Shown here: positions 25,706-34,044 of the stretch, piece by piece
Position numbering within the stretch: the stretch's first letter is position 1
Layout: the number at the start of each line of letters is the position of its first letter
Assembly (NCBI GenBank): GCA_902614975.1
Contig: CACMND010000002.1
Location: forward strand, 62,001 to 126,000
DNA length: 64,000 bases
Direction of reading: 5' to 3'
Source of the DNA: an uncultured Pelagibacteraceae bacterium
Lineage (GTDB): Bacteria; Pseudomonadota; Alphaproteobacteria; Pelagibacterales; Pelagibacteraceae
Notes under the pieces: model-generated
The model's input: only the letters and a program-made list of their open reading frames with translations
The model's database searches: none
Told to the model about the DNA's origin: nothing
Program-made: the position numbers and the translations under genes

Positions 25706-25740
25706 AAAAAAGGCCAACTATATAAGTTGGCCTTTTTAAT
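25704..25740. terminator. Bidirectional intrinsic terminator
   Basis: A perfect 9-bp stem, AGGCCAACT (25711-25719) with AGTTGGCCT (25725-25733), encloses a five-base loop. It is flanked by a run of seven A on the left and five or more T on the right, so it works on both strands: after the phosphoribosyltransferase gene on plus and after the BMP gene on minus. Confidence 0.9.
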
Positions 25741-25753
25741 TTTTTTTTAAAAA

Positions 25754-26818
25754 TTATTTTGGAATATCTCCTTCAACACCTTTTACATAAACGCTCATTC
25801 CAGCTAACATTCCATCATCAGCAACTTTTCCTTCAGCAACTAATATATTACCTTTTTGGTCATATATAGGACCTGTGAACGAATGAACTTTTCCAGATGC
25901 TAGATCTTTTTGAAGCTGCTCTACTTCTTTAACTAAGTCAGCACCCATTGCAGAATTATATGGTCCCATAGCAACCATACCTTCCTTTAATCCATGCCAT
26001 GTATCTTGTTGATTCCATGTACCATCTCTTGCAGCAATTGCTCTTTCAACATAATATGGTGCCCAATCATCTATAATTGAAGTCAAGATTGATTTAGGAG
26101 CAAATCTTTGCATGTCACTTGCTTGACCAAACGACCATACACCTGCTTTCTCCGCTGTTTGAACTGGTGCGGTACTATCTGTATGTTGCATAATTACATC
26201 TGCACCTTGATCGATTAAAGCTTGCGCTGCTTCAGCTTCTTTACCTGGATCGTACCAAGTAAACACCCATACAATTTTAGTTTTAATATTTGGATTGACC
26301 TTTTGTGCAGCAAGAGTCATTGCGTTAATTCCTCTTATTACTTCAGGAATTGGAAAAGATGCAATATAGCCAATAGTGTTTGTTTTAGTCATTTTTCCAG
26401 CTATATGGCCTAAAAGAGTTCTTCCCTCGTAAAATCTTGCAGAATAAGTAGAAACATTTGAGTGCTCTCTTTTATAACCTGTTGCGTGTTCAAATTTTAC
26501 ATTTGGAAAATCTTTTGCAACTTTGTTTGTTGGATCCATATATCCAAAACTAGTTGTAAAAATTAAGTCGTGGCCAGATTGAGCCAGTTGTCTTATCACT
26601 CTTTCTGCATCAGCACCTTCTGGAACACTTTCAACAAATGTTGTTTTTATTCCAGCTGCCTCTACAGCGTTTCTGCCTTCGTGATGTTGAAATGTCCATC
26701 CATGGTCACCAGTTGGGCCAACATAGACAAAACCAACTTTAAAATCCGCATTTGAGTTTACACTAAACCCAAGTAGAAAAATTGCAGAAATTAAATATCT
26801 AAAAAAGTTTTTATACAT
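25754..26818 (-). CDS. BMP-family substrate-binding protein of a nucleoside ABC importer
   Basis: The protein of 354 residues begins MYKNFFRYLIS; this start is chosen because AAAGGGGAAA sits just upstream, although an ATG 48 bases earlier is in frame. A signal peptide ends near NSNA, giving a soluble periplasmic protein rather than the lipoprotein seen in many relatives. The mature part has FKVGFVYVGPTGDHGWTFQHHEGRNAVE and the later GADVIMQHTDSTAPVQTAEK, typical of the BMP/PnrA family that binds purine nucleosides. It is the last gene of the importer cluster, 89 bases after the permease stop. Confidence 0.88.
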   Translation of the reverse strand: MYKNFFRYLISAIFLLGFSVNSNADFKVGFVYVGPTGDHGWTFQHHEGRNAVEAAGIKTTFVESVPEGADAERVIRQLAQSGHDLIFTTSFGYMDPTNKVAKDFPNVKFEHATGYKREHSNVSTYSARFYEGRTLLGHIAGKMTKTNTIGYIASFPIPEVIRGINAMTLAAQKVNPNIKTKIVWVFTWYDPGKEAEAAQALIDQGADVIMQHTDSTAPVQTAEKAGVWSFGQASDMQRFAPKSILTSIIDDWAPYYVERAIAARDGTWNQQDTWHGLKEGMVAMGPYNSAMGADLVKEVEQLQKDLASGKVHSFTGPIYDQKGNILVAEGKVADDGMLAGMSVYVKGVEGDIPK

Positions 26819-26907
26819 TTTGAATTTCCCCTTTAAATTTTTTTTGTGAAGCATTAAGTTAATCAAAATTCAAAAAAAAAAAAATAATTATTTTCGAATA
26901 GCTAACA

Positions 26908-27840
26908 TTACTTTTCCTTATAGAATATTCTTCCTAAGGAGGTTGGGGTATTAAGTTTTATTTTTCTACTGTCACGAGAGATTACAACTAAAACTATTAT
27001 TGTCATCAGATAAGGTAATGCACTTAAAAATTGAACTGGTATTCTAAACCCAATTGCTTGCATATGTAATTGTAGAATTGTAATACCACCAAAAATTAAA
27101 GCACCAATTAAAACTTTTATAGGACTCCAGGTTGCAAATACAACCAAAGCCAAAGCTATCCATCCTCTTCCAGCTGTCATATTTTCAATCCACTGTGGAG
27201 TGTATATTAAAGATAGATATGCACCTGCCAAGCCACACATGGCTCCTCCATAGAGAATACAACAGTATCTAACTAGAATAACATTTATACCTTGATTAGA
27301 TGCAGAAACAGGCGAATCACCAACAGCTCTAACAACCAAGCCTAATTTAGTTTTTTTCAAAAAATAATTAGTTAAAAATGGTAAAGCAAAAGCAAAATAT
27401 AAAACTATAGAGTGTCCAAACAATATTGGACCAAAAAACGGAATACTTTCTCTTAAACTTGAAAATAAAATTGGAAATTCTTTTCCAGGGATACCAACAA
27501 AATTTTTTCCTAACATTGCTGATAAACCAATGCCAAAAATAGTTAATGCCAAACCTGTTGCAACATGGTTTGTAAGAAGAGATTGCGTTAAAAATCCAAA
27601 GATTAGTGAAATTATAACTCCTGATAACATAGAGCCTACTATTGCTATAAATAGGTTATCTGTTATCACCATTAAAGCAAAACCAGATATTGCTCCGATT
27701 ATCATCATTCCTTCGACACCTAAATTTAAAACGCCCGATCTTTCAGTAATCAATTCACCTGAAGCAGCAAGTATTAATGGCACAGATGAAGCCATTATCG
27801 ATCCTATCAGAATTCCTATAAAACTAATGTCTAAGCTCAT
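26908..27840 (-). CDS. ABC importer permease, NupQ/YufQ type
   Basis: A 310-residue inner-membrane permease of the branched-chain/ribose-like group with about eight to ten helices. It has SGVLNLGVEGMMIIGAISGF (family signature ERSGVLNLGVEG) and YGGAMCGLAGAYLSL in the coupling region. It forms the transmembrane channel together with the permease encoded just upstream, whose gene it overlaps by 17 bases. The overlap and matching strand indicate one operon. The substrate is inferred from the BMP protein and family to be nucleosides. Confidence 0.9.
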   Translation of the reverse strand: MSLDISFIGILIGSIMASSVPLILAASGELITERSGVLNLGVEGMMIIGAISGFALMVITDNLFIAIVGSMLSGVIISLIFGFLTQSLLTNHVATGLALTIFGIGLSAMLGKNFVGIPGKEFPILFSSLRESIPFFGPILFGHSIVLYFAFALPFLTNYFLKKTKLGLVVRAVGDSPVSASNQGINVILVRYCCILYGGAMCGLAGAYLSLIYTPQWIENMTAGRGWIALALVVFATWSPIKVLIGALIFGGITILQLHMQAIGFRIPVQFLSALPYLMTIIVLVVISRDSRKIKLNTPTSLGRIFYKEK

Positions 27841-28903
27841 TTTTTTTTAAATTTAAAATTTTAACTTTGAAAAAAAGCAAATAATCAGATGCAAGTAAAA
27901 AAAATAAGATCATACCTTGAAAGACTTGGCCGGTATATTTTGGTATTTGTAAAAAAATTTGAGCCGTTTCAGCACCGAGGTATGTCAATGCAACAACCAA
28001 AGATGCAAAAATTATGCCAAAAGGATTAAGACGACCTAAAAAGGCAACAATTATTGCTGTAAAACCATAATCGGGGGATATCATTCTATGCAGTTGTCCA
28101 ATAGGCCCAGTAATTTCACCAACTCCAGCTAATCCCGCACAAGCACCACTAATCATAAAAACAACCAAAATCATTGTTTTTCCTTTAAACCCAGCATACT
28201 TAGCAGTTTTTAAACTTAGACCAGACACTTTAATCTGAAAGCCTAAATAGGTTTTATAAAGAATAAACCAACTCAGCATAACTGCTCCAAGAGCTAAAAA
28301 AATACCAGCATGAATTCTCAAACCTTCAAATAATAATGGCATTCTAGATGAGTCACTAAATTGTCTTGTTTCAGGAAAATTAAAACCTTCAGGATTACTC
28401 CATGGCCCAACTACTAAGTAATCTAAGAGTAGCTTTGAAACGTAAACCAACATAAGACTAACTAAAATCTCGTTTGTATTAAAATATGTTTTAAGGATTG
28501 CTGGGATAAGTGCAAAGAACATTCCCCCGATTGCTCCAGCAAGTATAACTAAAGGCAGTATATAAAAACCTTCTTGATTATAAAATAAAAGAGCAACTCC
28601 TCCTCCTACAATCGCGCCAAAAGTTAATTGTCCTTCTGCACCAATATTCCAATTATTACTTTTAAAACAAAATGATAATCCAATAGCAATTAAGCAAAGG
28701 GGCGTTGCTTTGAGTAACAATTCACTGAGGCCATATAAATTTGAAATTGGAGTTATAAAGTAAAACTTAAGGGCTTCTATTGGATTAAAACCTAAAATAT
28801 AAAAAATTATACCACCACCTAAAATTGTAAGTATGATTGCAATAAAAGGAGTAAAAAAATATAATGCCATTGGTACATCATTTCTTTTTTCAATTTTAAT
28901 CAA
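27824..28903 (-). CDS. ABC importer permease, NupP/YufP type
   Basis: A 359-residue permease with the conserved SFCFKSNNWNIGAEGQLTFGAI (signature of the YufP group), GAIGGMFFALIPAILKTYFNTNEILVSLMLVYVS and GACAGLAGVGEI in the coupling loop. It pairs with the following permease. Its start overlaps the ATPase gene by eight bases and its end overlaps the next permease by 17 bases, so the three membrane-complex genes are tightly coupled. The N-terminal helix is followed by a periplasmic segment carrying NPEGFNFPETRQF. Confidence 0.9.
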   Translation of the reverse strand: MIKIEKRNDVPMALYFFTPFIAIILTILGGGIIFYILGFNPIEALKFYFITPISNLYGLSELLLKATPLCLIAIGLSFCFKSNNWNIGAEGQLTFGAIVGGGVALLFYNQEGFYILPLVILAGAIGGMFFALIPAILKTYFNTNEILVSLMLVYVSKLLLDYLVVGPWSNPEGFNFPETRQFSDSSRMPLLFEGLRIHAGIFLALGAVMLSWFILYKTYLGFQIKVSGLSLKTAKYAGFKGKTMILVVFMISGACAGLAGVGEITGPIGQLHRMISPDYGFTAIIVAFLGRLNPFGIIFASLVVALTYLGAETAQIFLQIPKYTGQVFQGMILFFLLASDYLLFFKVKILNLKKNELRH

Positions 28904-30395
28904 TGGAACCTCCTCCCATTAGAACTCCTAATTTTTCTGGAGTGACTTCCTCTGAAGGCATTATTTTTGAAAGCTTGCCTTTATAAATAACTGCAATTCT
29001 ATCACTGAGTTTTAATAACTCCTCCGTATCTGTAGAAATTAAAATCGTTGATTTTTCTTGATCATTAATTTTTATAAGTGTTTCATGAATATAATTGATT
29101 GCACCCACATCGAGCCCCCATGTTGGATTGTAACAAATTAATAATTCTGGAGCTGTAATTAACTCTCTCCCTAAAATAAGTTTTTGTAAATTTCCACCCG
29201 ATAGAAATTGACTTTTTAATTCAACATTGTCTGTATTTACTGAGAAATCAGATAATATTTTCTTTGAATGCTCTTTAATTTTTCTTTCATTTACCAAACC
29301 TTTTTCAAAAAAATTTGACGACTTAAAATTATTTAAAGCTACATTTTCATATATTTTTAATTCAGGTACAGCTGCTTGAGATATTCTATCTTCAGGAGAA
29401 AAAGCCATTAAATACTCTCGTCGTTGCTTTGGATTTAGTTTAGCAATTTCTTTATTTCGAAAAATGATTGATGTATCAGGTGTAATTATTTCCCCACTCA
29501 AAATTTGAAAAAGTTCGTTTTGACCATTGCCAGAAATACCTGCTATACCTAAACATTCTCCTTTCTTTACAGAAAAGTTTAGATTAACTAAACTTGTTTC
29601 AAAAGGATCATCGCTATAAAAATTTAAATGTTTTACTTTAAATATCTCATCTTTATTTTTGGAAATATTAATTTTTTTCTTAATTTTAGCTAGTTTTTGA
29701 CCAACCATCTTATTTGCGAGAGTTTCAACTTTTTCATTTTGTGTTTGGCTAACAGATACGACTTTACCTTTTCGCATTACTGCAACTTCATCGCATAAAG
29801 ACAAAACTTCTTTTAATTTGTGAGTAATGTAAATAATTAATATTCCTTCATCACAGAATTTTTTTAAAGATATAAATAATTCTTCTGTTTCTTGCTCAGT
29901 CAAAACAGATGTAGGCTCATCCATGATTAGAACTTTAGGGCTTCTTAAAAGGCATCTTATAATCTCAACTTTTTGTTTTTGCCCTGCTGATAAATTTAAT
30001 ACAGGAATATCAAGGTCAATACTAAAGTTATATTTTTTTAATATTTCATTTATTCTTACCCTTAAACTTTTGTTATCTTCAGTTGCATCTATACTTAAGT
30101 TTTCAAATACTGACAAAGTTTCAAATAAATTGAAATGCTGAAAAACCATTCCAATTTTATTTTTTTTGGCATCGAGTGGAGAACTTAATTTTAAATTTTT
30201 TTCATTTAAAAAAACCTCACCATTATCTGGGCTTATCACACCAGACAAAATTTTTACCAATGTGGATTTACCAGCTCCGTTCTCTCCCAAGAGTGCGTAT
30301 ATTTTTCCACTTTTAAATTGAAGAGACACATTATCATTAGCTACACATCCTGGATATATTTTTGATATATTTGATATTCTTAAGTCTGTTGCCAT
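28896..30395 (-). CDS. ABC importer ATPase with two nucleotide-binding domains
   Basis: The 499-residue protein has two ABC domains. The first (about 5-240) has Walker A GENGAGKST, signature LSAGQKQKVEI and Walker B LLIMDEPTSVL. The second (about 255-495) has a degenerate Walker A GISGNGQNELF lacking the usual Lys-Ser/Thr, a signature LSGGNLQKLILGRE, and a Walker B-like LLICYNPTWGLD. This asymmetry is normal in the ribose/BMP importer class. It is the first gene of the cluster and presumably powers nucleoside uptake. About 138 bases separate its start from the divergent lipoprotein gene. Confidence 0.92.
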   Translation of the reverse strand: MATDLRISNISKIYPGCVANDNVSLQFKSGKIYALLGENGAGKSTLVKILSGVISPDNGEVFLNEKNLKLSSPLDAKKNKIGMVFQHFNLFETLSVFENLSIDATEDNKSLRVRINEILKKYNFSIDLDIPVLNLSAGQKQKVEIIRCLLRSPKVLIMDEPTSVLTEQETEELFISLKKFCDEGILIIYITHKLKEVLSLCDEVAVMRKGKVVSVSQTQNEKVETLANKMVGQKLAKIKKKINISKNKDEIFKVKHLNFYSDDPFETSLVNLNFSVKKGECLGIAGISGNGQNELFQILSGEIITPDTSIIFRNKEIAKLNPKQRREYLMAFSPEDRISQAAVPELKIYENVALNNFKSSNFFEKGLVNERKIKEHSKKILSDFSVNTDNVELKSQFLSGGNLQKLILGRELITAPELLICYNPTWGLDVGAINYIHETLIKINDQEKSTILISTDTEELLKLSDRIAVIYKGKLSKIMPSEEVTPEKLGVLMGGGSID

Positions 30396-30533
30396 AGCAT
30401 TTCTTTAATATAATTAATCAATAACTCAATAATCTTTAAAATTTCCTATCTTTTCAAATTTGTATTAAATTCAAACAATTTAATGAAAGTTTTGAACAAA
30501 TTGTTAACATAATTCAACTTTAGGTATGTATTA

Positions 30534-30866
30534 ATGATTATTGCTTTTAAAAATAATACTTTATCAAAAAAATTTATTGCTCTGTTTATCACATTAACAA
30601 TAATTTTTTTAACTGGATGCCAAACAATTAAAAAGAAATCTGATGAAGTGGCTGAAAAAGAGAATGAAAAATTTGGTCAATTCGTTGGAAAAGAAGTTAA
30701 TGAGATGAGATTAGAATTAGGCTCACCTTCAGAAGATTTTGTCAATGAACTTGGAAATGAAATACTTATCTACAAAACAAAAAAATATGGAATTCCTTGT
30801 GAAAGAAAATTTGAGGTGAATGCATCAGGGGTTATTATCGGATTTAGCTCTAGCGGATGTATTTAG
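30534..30866 (+). CDS. Small outer-membrane lipoprotein, SmpA/BamE-like fold
   Basis: A 110-residue protein with a hydrophobic signal and lipobox LTGC (lipidated Cys29), an acidic-basic helix (KKKSDEVAEKENEKFGQFVG) and a C-terminal domain with VNEMRLELGSPSEDF and LIYKTKKYGIPCERKFEVN. The last part resembles the strand-strand pattern of SmpA/OmlA-like proteins that attach to the outer-membrane assembly machinery, but the match is loose. It is a single gene between the importer cluster and hsp20. Two Cys at the end may form a disulfide. Confidence 0.6.
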   Translation: MIIAFKNNTLSKKFIALFITLTIIFLTGCQTIKKKSDEVAEKENEKFGQFVGKEVNEMRLELGSPSEDFVNELGNEILIYKTKKYGIPCERKFEVNASGVIIGFSSSGCI

Positions 30867-30867
30867 T

Positions 30868-30890
30868 CTTGTGGGGACTAGCCCCACAAG
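30868..30890. terminator. Strong hairpin between convergent lipoprotein and hsp20 genes
   Basis: A perfect 9-bp GC-rich stem, CTTGTGGGG (30868-30876) with CCCCACAAG (30882-30890), and a five-base loop sit one base after the lipoprotein stop and eight bases before the hsp20 stop. No T-tract follows on either strand, so it is not a textbook terminator; it may still stop polymerase or protect both 3' ends from exonucleases. Confidence 0.55.
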
Positions 30891-30898
30891 CAAGGTAC

Positions 30899-31345
30899 TT
30901 ATTTAATTTCAATAAGTTTCTTTTTTTTATGTTCCGGGATAATCCTTTCACATGCGATTGTTAAAAGACCATCTTTTAACTCTGCACCATTCACTTTTAC
31001 ATCATCTGCAATTGTAAATGATCTCACAAATTGTCTTTGCGATATACCTTTGTGGATTATCTCCCCATCTTGGTTTTTGTTTTCACTTCTATCAACTTGT
31101 TTAGTTCTTACAGTTAATAGATTATCTTCAAACTCTACCTCAACATCTTTTTTGTTAAAACCAGCTAAAGCAACCTCAATTGAGTAGTTATCTTTGCCAG
31201 TTCTTCTTATGTTGTAAGGTGGGTAGTTTGATTGCATACTTAAACCACCATTGCCCAACATGCTTTCAAATTGGTCAAACATATCGTCAAAACCAATTGA
31301 GAAAGGCCGAAGTGAGTTGAAAATTGATAGATCCTTACTTGTCAT
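30899..31345 (-). CDS. hsp20: Small heat shock protein Hsp20/IbpA
   Basis: The 148-residue protein has the class A alpha-crystallin domain of bacterial IbpA proteins: GFDDMFDQFESML at the N-terminus, YPPYNIRRTGKDNYSIEVALAGFNKKDVEVEF, and GISQRQFVRSFTIADDVKVNGAELKDGLLTIACER. It binds unfolding proteins without ATP and passes them to Hsp70. A perfect ribosome binding site (AAGGAGGA) precedes the ATG, and a heat-shock-type promoter lies about 65 bases further upstream. The C-terminal IxI-like motif is IIPEHKKKKLIEIK. Confidence 0.95.
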   Translation of the reverse strand: MTSKDLSIFNSLRPFSIGFDDMFDQFESMLGNGGLSMQSNYPPYNIRRTGKDNYSIEVALAGFNKKDVEVEFEDNLLTVRTKQVDRSENKNQDGEIIHKGISQRQFVRSFTIADDVKVNGAELKDGLLTIACERIIPEHKKKKLIEIK

Positions 31346-31408
31346 ATTATCCTCCTTAAATTAAGCAAGTTTATTTATTGCTAGCCCCATTAGGCGACTA
31401 ACAATGTC

Positions 31409-31437
31409 TATATGGTAATTAATTTTGATATTTCAAG
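31409..31437 (-). promoter_or_regulatory. Heat-shock (RpoH-type) promoter of hsp20
   Basis: On the minus strand, CTTGAAA (31431-31437) is followed after 15 bases by CCATATA (31409-31415), close to the sigma-32 consensus CTTGAAA and CCCATAT. The minus 35 box begins right after the upstream ptrB stop. The roughly 60-base leader has two weak hairpins, one of them AGCAA-N9-TTGCT just before the ribosome binding site. Confidence 0.75.
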
Positions 31438-31438
31438 A

Positions 31439-33517
31439 TCAAGTATTTAATTTGCCAGCTATTTTCAAAGCGAATGCGTAGTCTACTGCAATCTCCTCAA
31501 TTGCTCCATCTCTTCCAGATTTTCCTCCATGACCCGCATTCATTTCTGTTTTTAATAAAAGTAAATTGTTATCGGTTTTGTACTCTCTTAATTTTGCAGT
31601 AAATTTTGCTGGCTCATCAAACAATACCCTGTTATCACTTAGACTTGTTGTTATCAAAATGTTTGGGTAATCCATCTTTTTAATATTGTTATAAGGTGCA
31701 TATGAAAATATATACTCAAAATGCTCTTTTTTATCTTTAGCATTTCCAAATTCATCAAATTCACCAACCGTTAAAGGTAACGAATGGTCTAGGTTCGTGG
31801 TCAAAGAGTCAACGAAAGGAACAGCCATAACAATACCCAAAAATAAATCAGGCGCTTGGTTAACAACGGCTCCCATTAAAAGACCTCCAGCAGATCCGCC
31901 CATTCCAATAATATTACCTTTAGACGTAAACTTTTTTTCAATTAAAAATTTTGCAGATGCAATATAATCTTCAAATGTATTTTTTTTGTTTAATAATTTT
32001 CCCTCTTTCCACCATTTCATTCCTTTTTCCATACCGCCTCTAATATGAGAAGTTACCCATATAATATCTCGTTCAATTAAACTTATTCTGGTTGAGGAAA
32101 AACTTGGTGACATAGAACTTCCGTATGATCCGTATCCATATAATAATAATTTTGCAGATCCATCTAATTTAGTTTTTTTATGTCTTGTTATTGTAATAGG
32201 AACCATTCTTCCATCATGAGAGGCACACTCTAATCTTTCAACTATATAATCATCAGAATTATGGCCACTAGGAATCTCTTGTTCTTTAACTAATTTTTTC
32301 TCCTTTGTTTTAAGATTGTATAGGTAAGTCCTTCCAGGAGTTTTTGGTGATGAATATGATAAATAAACTGTATCAGTATTTCTATCTCTTTGGGTTAACG
32401 ACACACCAGGAACAATAACTTTTTCATCTGAAAAAAATATTTCTTCTTCTTCATTTTTTGGATTTCTTAATATTAATTTTGATAATGCGTTAGAAGTTTC
32501 AGATCTTATAATCCAATCATTTAAAAAAATTAATCCTCCAATTAAAACTTCTTCTCGTGCAGGTATAAATGTTTCCCACTCCTTTTTTTCTAAATCATTT
32601 GTCTTTTCGATCTTAAAATCTTCTGCATCTTCATTTGTATGTTTATAGAAATTACCATTCCATGAATTGACCGAATAAATTATCCCTCTTTTTCTTTTAT
32701 CAATTAGTTTTGGTTTTGGAATTATTTCATCTGCTTTAAAATAATACTGTTCGGACGTATTATGATCAGATGATGTAATAAAAAAATACTTTTCATCAGA
32801 GCTAAGACCTATTCCTACAGTAAATGCTTCACTTTCTTCTTTAAATATAAGAATATCTTTACTGGTAGGAGTTCCAATTTCATGCCTGTAAATTTCTCTT
32901 GGTCTGTGATTGTCATCAAGCTTAGAGTAAAAAATATATTTGTCATCTAAGCTAAATGTTATTCCACCACTTGTATTTTCAATTTTTTCACCAACTTGCT
33001 CTCGACTTTTAATATCTCTTATATGTATGGTGTAATATTCAGATCCTTTTAAATCTAATGAATAAGCTAGTAATTTATCATTATAGCTTACTTCTAAGTC
33101 TCCAAGCCCAAAATATTCTGTTTTAAGCTTTTCTTTTTCTAAATCACCATTCCAAATTTCTTCTATTTCATCAGAATCAATTTTTTTTCTTAACTTTATA
33201 GAATAATTTCCTTTTGTTGTTGTTTTTGTCCAGTAACTATATCTCATATCTTTAAACGGAAGAGACTCATCATCAAGTTTAATTCTTCCTTTAATCTCAT
33301 CGAATAAAACCTTTTGAATTTCTTTTGTATCTGACATTTGATGACTAAAATAATCATTTTCATCTTCAAGATATTTTCTAACCTCTGGCAATAATTTTGA
33401 ACTATCTTTCAATACTTCAAGTATATTTTCCTGATGTATCCAACTATAATCGTCTTCCCAAGTTACGTTGTGACAAGATTTTAATTCTGGTTTTTTTTTA
33501 AGCTGTGGTATTTTCAT
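31439..33517 (-). CDS. ptrB: Oligopeptidase B / prolyl-oligopeptidase family serine protease
   Basis: The 692-residue protein is a complete S9A peptidase: an N-terminal seven-bladed propeller (about 60-420) and a C-terminal alpha/beta hydrolase domain. The nucleophile is Ser542 in GMGGSAGGLLMGA, the Asp lies in the TSLSDNRVLFDEPAKF region and the His is His663 in NAGHGGKSGR. The GYGSYGSSMSPSFSSTRISL and SHIRGGMEKGMKWW motifs mark oligopeptidase B, which cuts short peptides after Lys or Arg. No signal peptide is present, so it acts in the cytoplasm on peptides. It is transcribed towards hsp20. Confidence 0.92.
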   Translation of the reverse strand: MKIPQLKKKPELKSCHNVTWEDDYSWIHQENILEVLKDSSKLLPEVRKYLEDENDYFSHQMSDTKEIQKVLFDEIKGRIKLDDESLPFKDMRYSYWTKTTTKGNYSIKLRKKIDSDEIEEIWNGDLEKEKLKTEYFGLGDLEVSYNDKLLAYSLDLKGSEYYTIHIRDIKSREQVGEKIENTSGGITFSLDDKYIFYSKLDDNHRPREIYRHEIGTPTSKDILIFKEESEAFTVGIGLSSDEKYFFITSSDHNTSEQYYFKADEIIPKPKLIDKRKRGIIYSVNSWNGNFYKHTNEDAEDFKIEKTNDLEKKEWETFIPAREEVLIGGLIFLNDWIIRSETSNALSKLILRNPKNEEEEIFFSDEKVIVPGVSLTQRDRNTDTVYLSYSSPKTPGRTYLYNLKTKEKKLVKEQEIPSGHNSDDYIVERLECASHDGRMVPITITRHKKTKLDGSAKLLLYGYGSYGSSMSPSFSSTRISLIERDIIWVTSHIRGGMEKGMKWWKEGKLLNKKNTFEDYIASAKFLIEKKFTSKGNIIGMGGSAGGLLMGAVVNQAPDLFLGIVMAVPFVDSLTTNLDHSLPLTVGEFDEFGNAKDKKEHFEYIFSYAPYNNIKKMDYPNILITTSLSDNRVLFDEPAKFTAKLREYKTDNNLLLLKTEMNAGHGGKSGRDGAIEEIAVDYAFALKIAGKLNT

Positions 33518-33534
33518 TTAAATTTAATTAATTT

Positions 33535-34044
33535 ATGAATATTTTTTTTGCAATACTAATAATCTTTATTATTCTTTATATTTTACTCAATTGGTTTGCT
33601 AAAACTTCAACAAAAAAAATATCAAAATTTGTAAGAACATTTATTATAATTTCTTCAATATTGTTAGCGGTAATAATGGCATATGCTGGAAGGTACATTT
33701 TTTCTTTACCTTTTATGTTGGCTATTTTGCCATTAATAAAGACAAAGGCTGGTATTTCGTTATTTCAATTGTTTAGATTATGGGGCCTTTTAAGAGTATT
33801 GAAAAATTCTGGAAGGTTTAATTTTAACCAATTTAACCAAAACGTTTCATCTCAAGCAATGTCTATTGATGAGTCTTATAGAATTTTAAATTTAGACCCC
33901 AAAAAAAAATATACAAAAGACGAAGTGTTGCAATCTTACAAAAAAATAATGAAAAAAATACATCCCGATAGAAGTCCAGAATTAAATAATATTGCAACAT
34001 TGGTAAATGAAGCCAAAGAGAACGTTATTAAAAATATTAGTTAA
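33535..34044 (+). CDS. Membrane J-protein resembling mitochondrial Pam18/Tim14
   Basis: The 169-residue protein has an N-terminal membrane anchor of two to three helices (about 1-20, 32-70) and a C-terminal J domain (about 112-169) with the HPD motif in KIHPDRSPEL. The domain is short and ends with LVNEAKENVI, matching the NEAKD ending of Pam18-type J domains; classical DnaJ has further helices and G/F and zinc regions that are missing here. It probably recruits DnaK to the inner membrane. It diverges from ptrB by 17 bases and its end overlaps the convergent glycosyltransferase gene by 8 bases. Confidence 0.82.
   Translation: MNIFFAILIIFIILYILLNWFAKTSTKKISKFVRTFIIISSILLAVIMAYAGRYIFSLPFMLAILPLIKTKAGISLFQLFRLWGLLRVLKNSGRFNFNQFNQNVSSQAMSIDESYRILNLDPKKKYTKDEVLQSYKKIMKKIHPDRSPELNNIATLVNEAKENVIKNIS

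Noticed and set aside
28896..30395. Degenerate second Walker A in the importer ATPase as a broken gene
   Set aside because: The second nucleotide site lacking the Lys-Ser/Thr is normal for ATPases of ribose and BMP-type importers.
31346..31440. ROSE-type RNA thermometer in the hsp20 leader
   Set aside because: The ribosome binding site AAGGAGGA has no complementary UYGCU-type sequence followed by CCUU in the leader; only a weak AGCAA/TTGCT pairing exists away from it.
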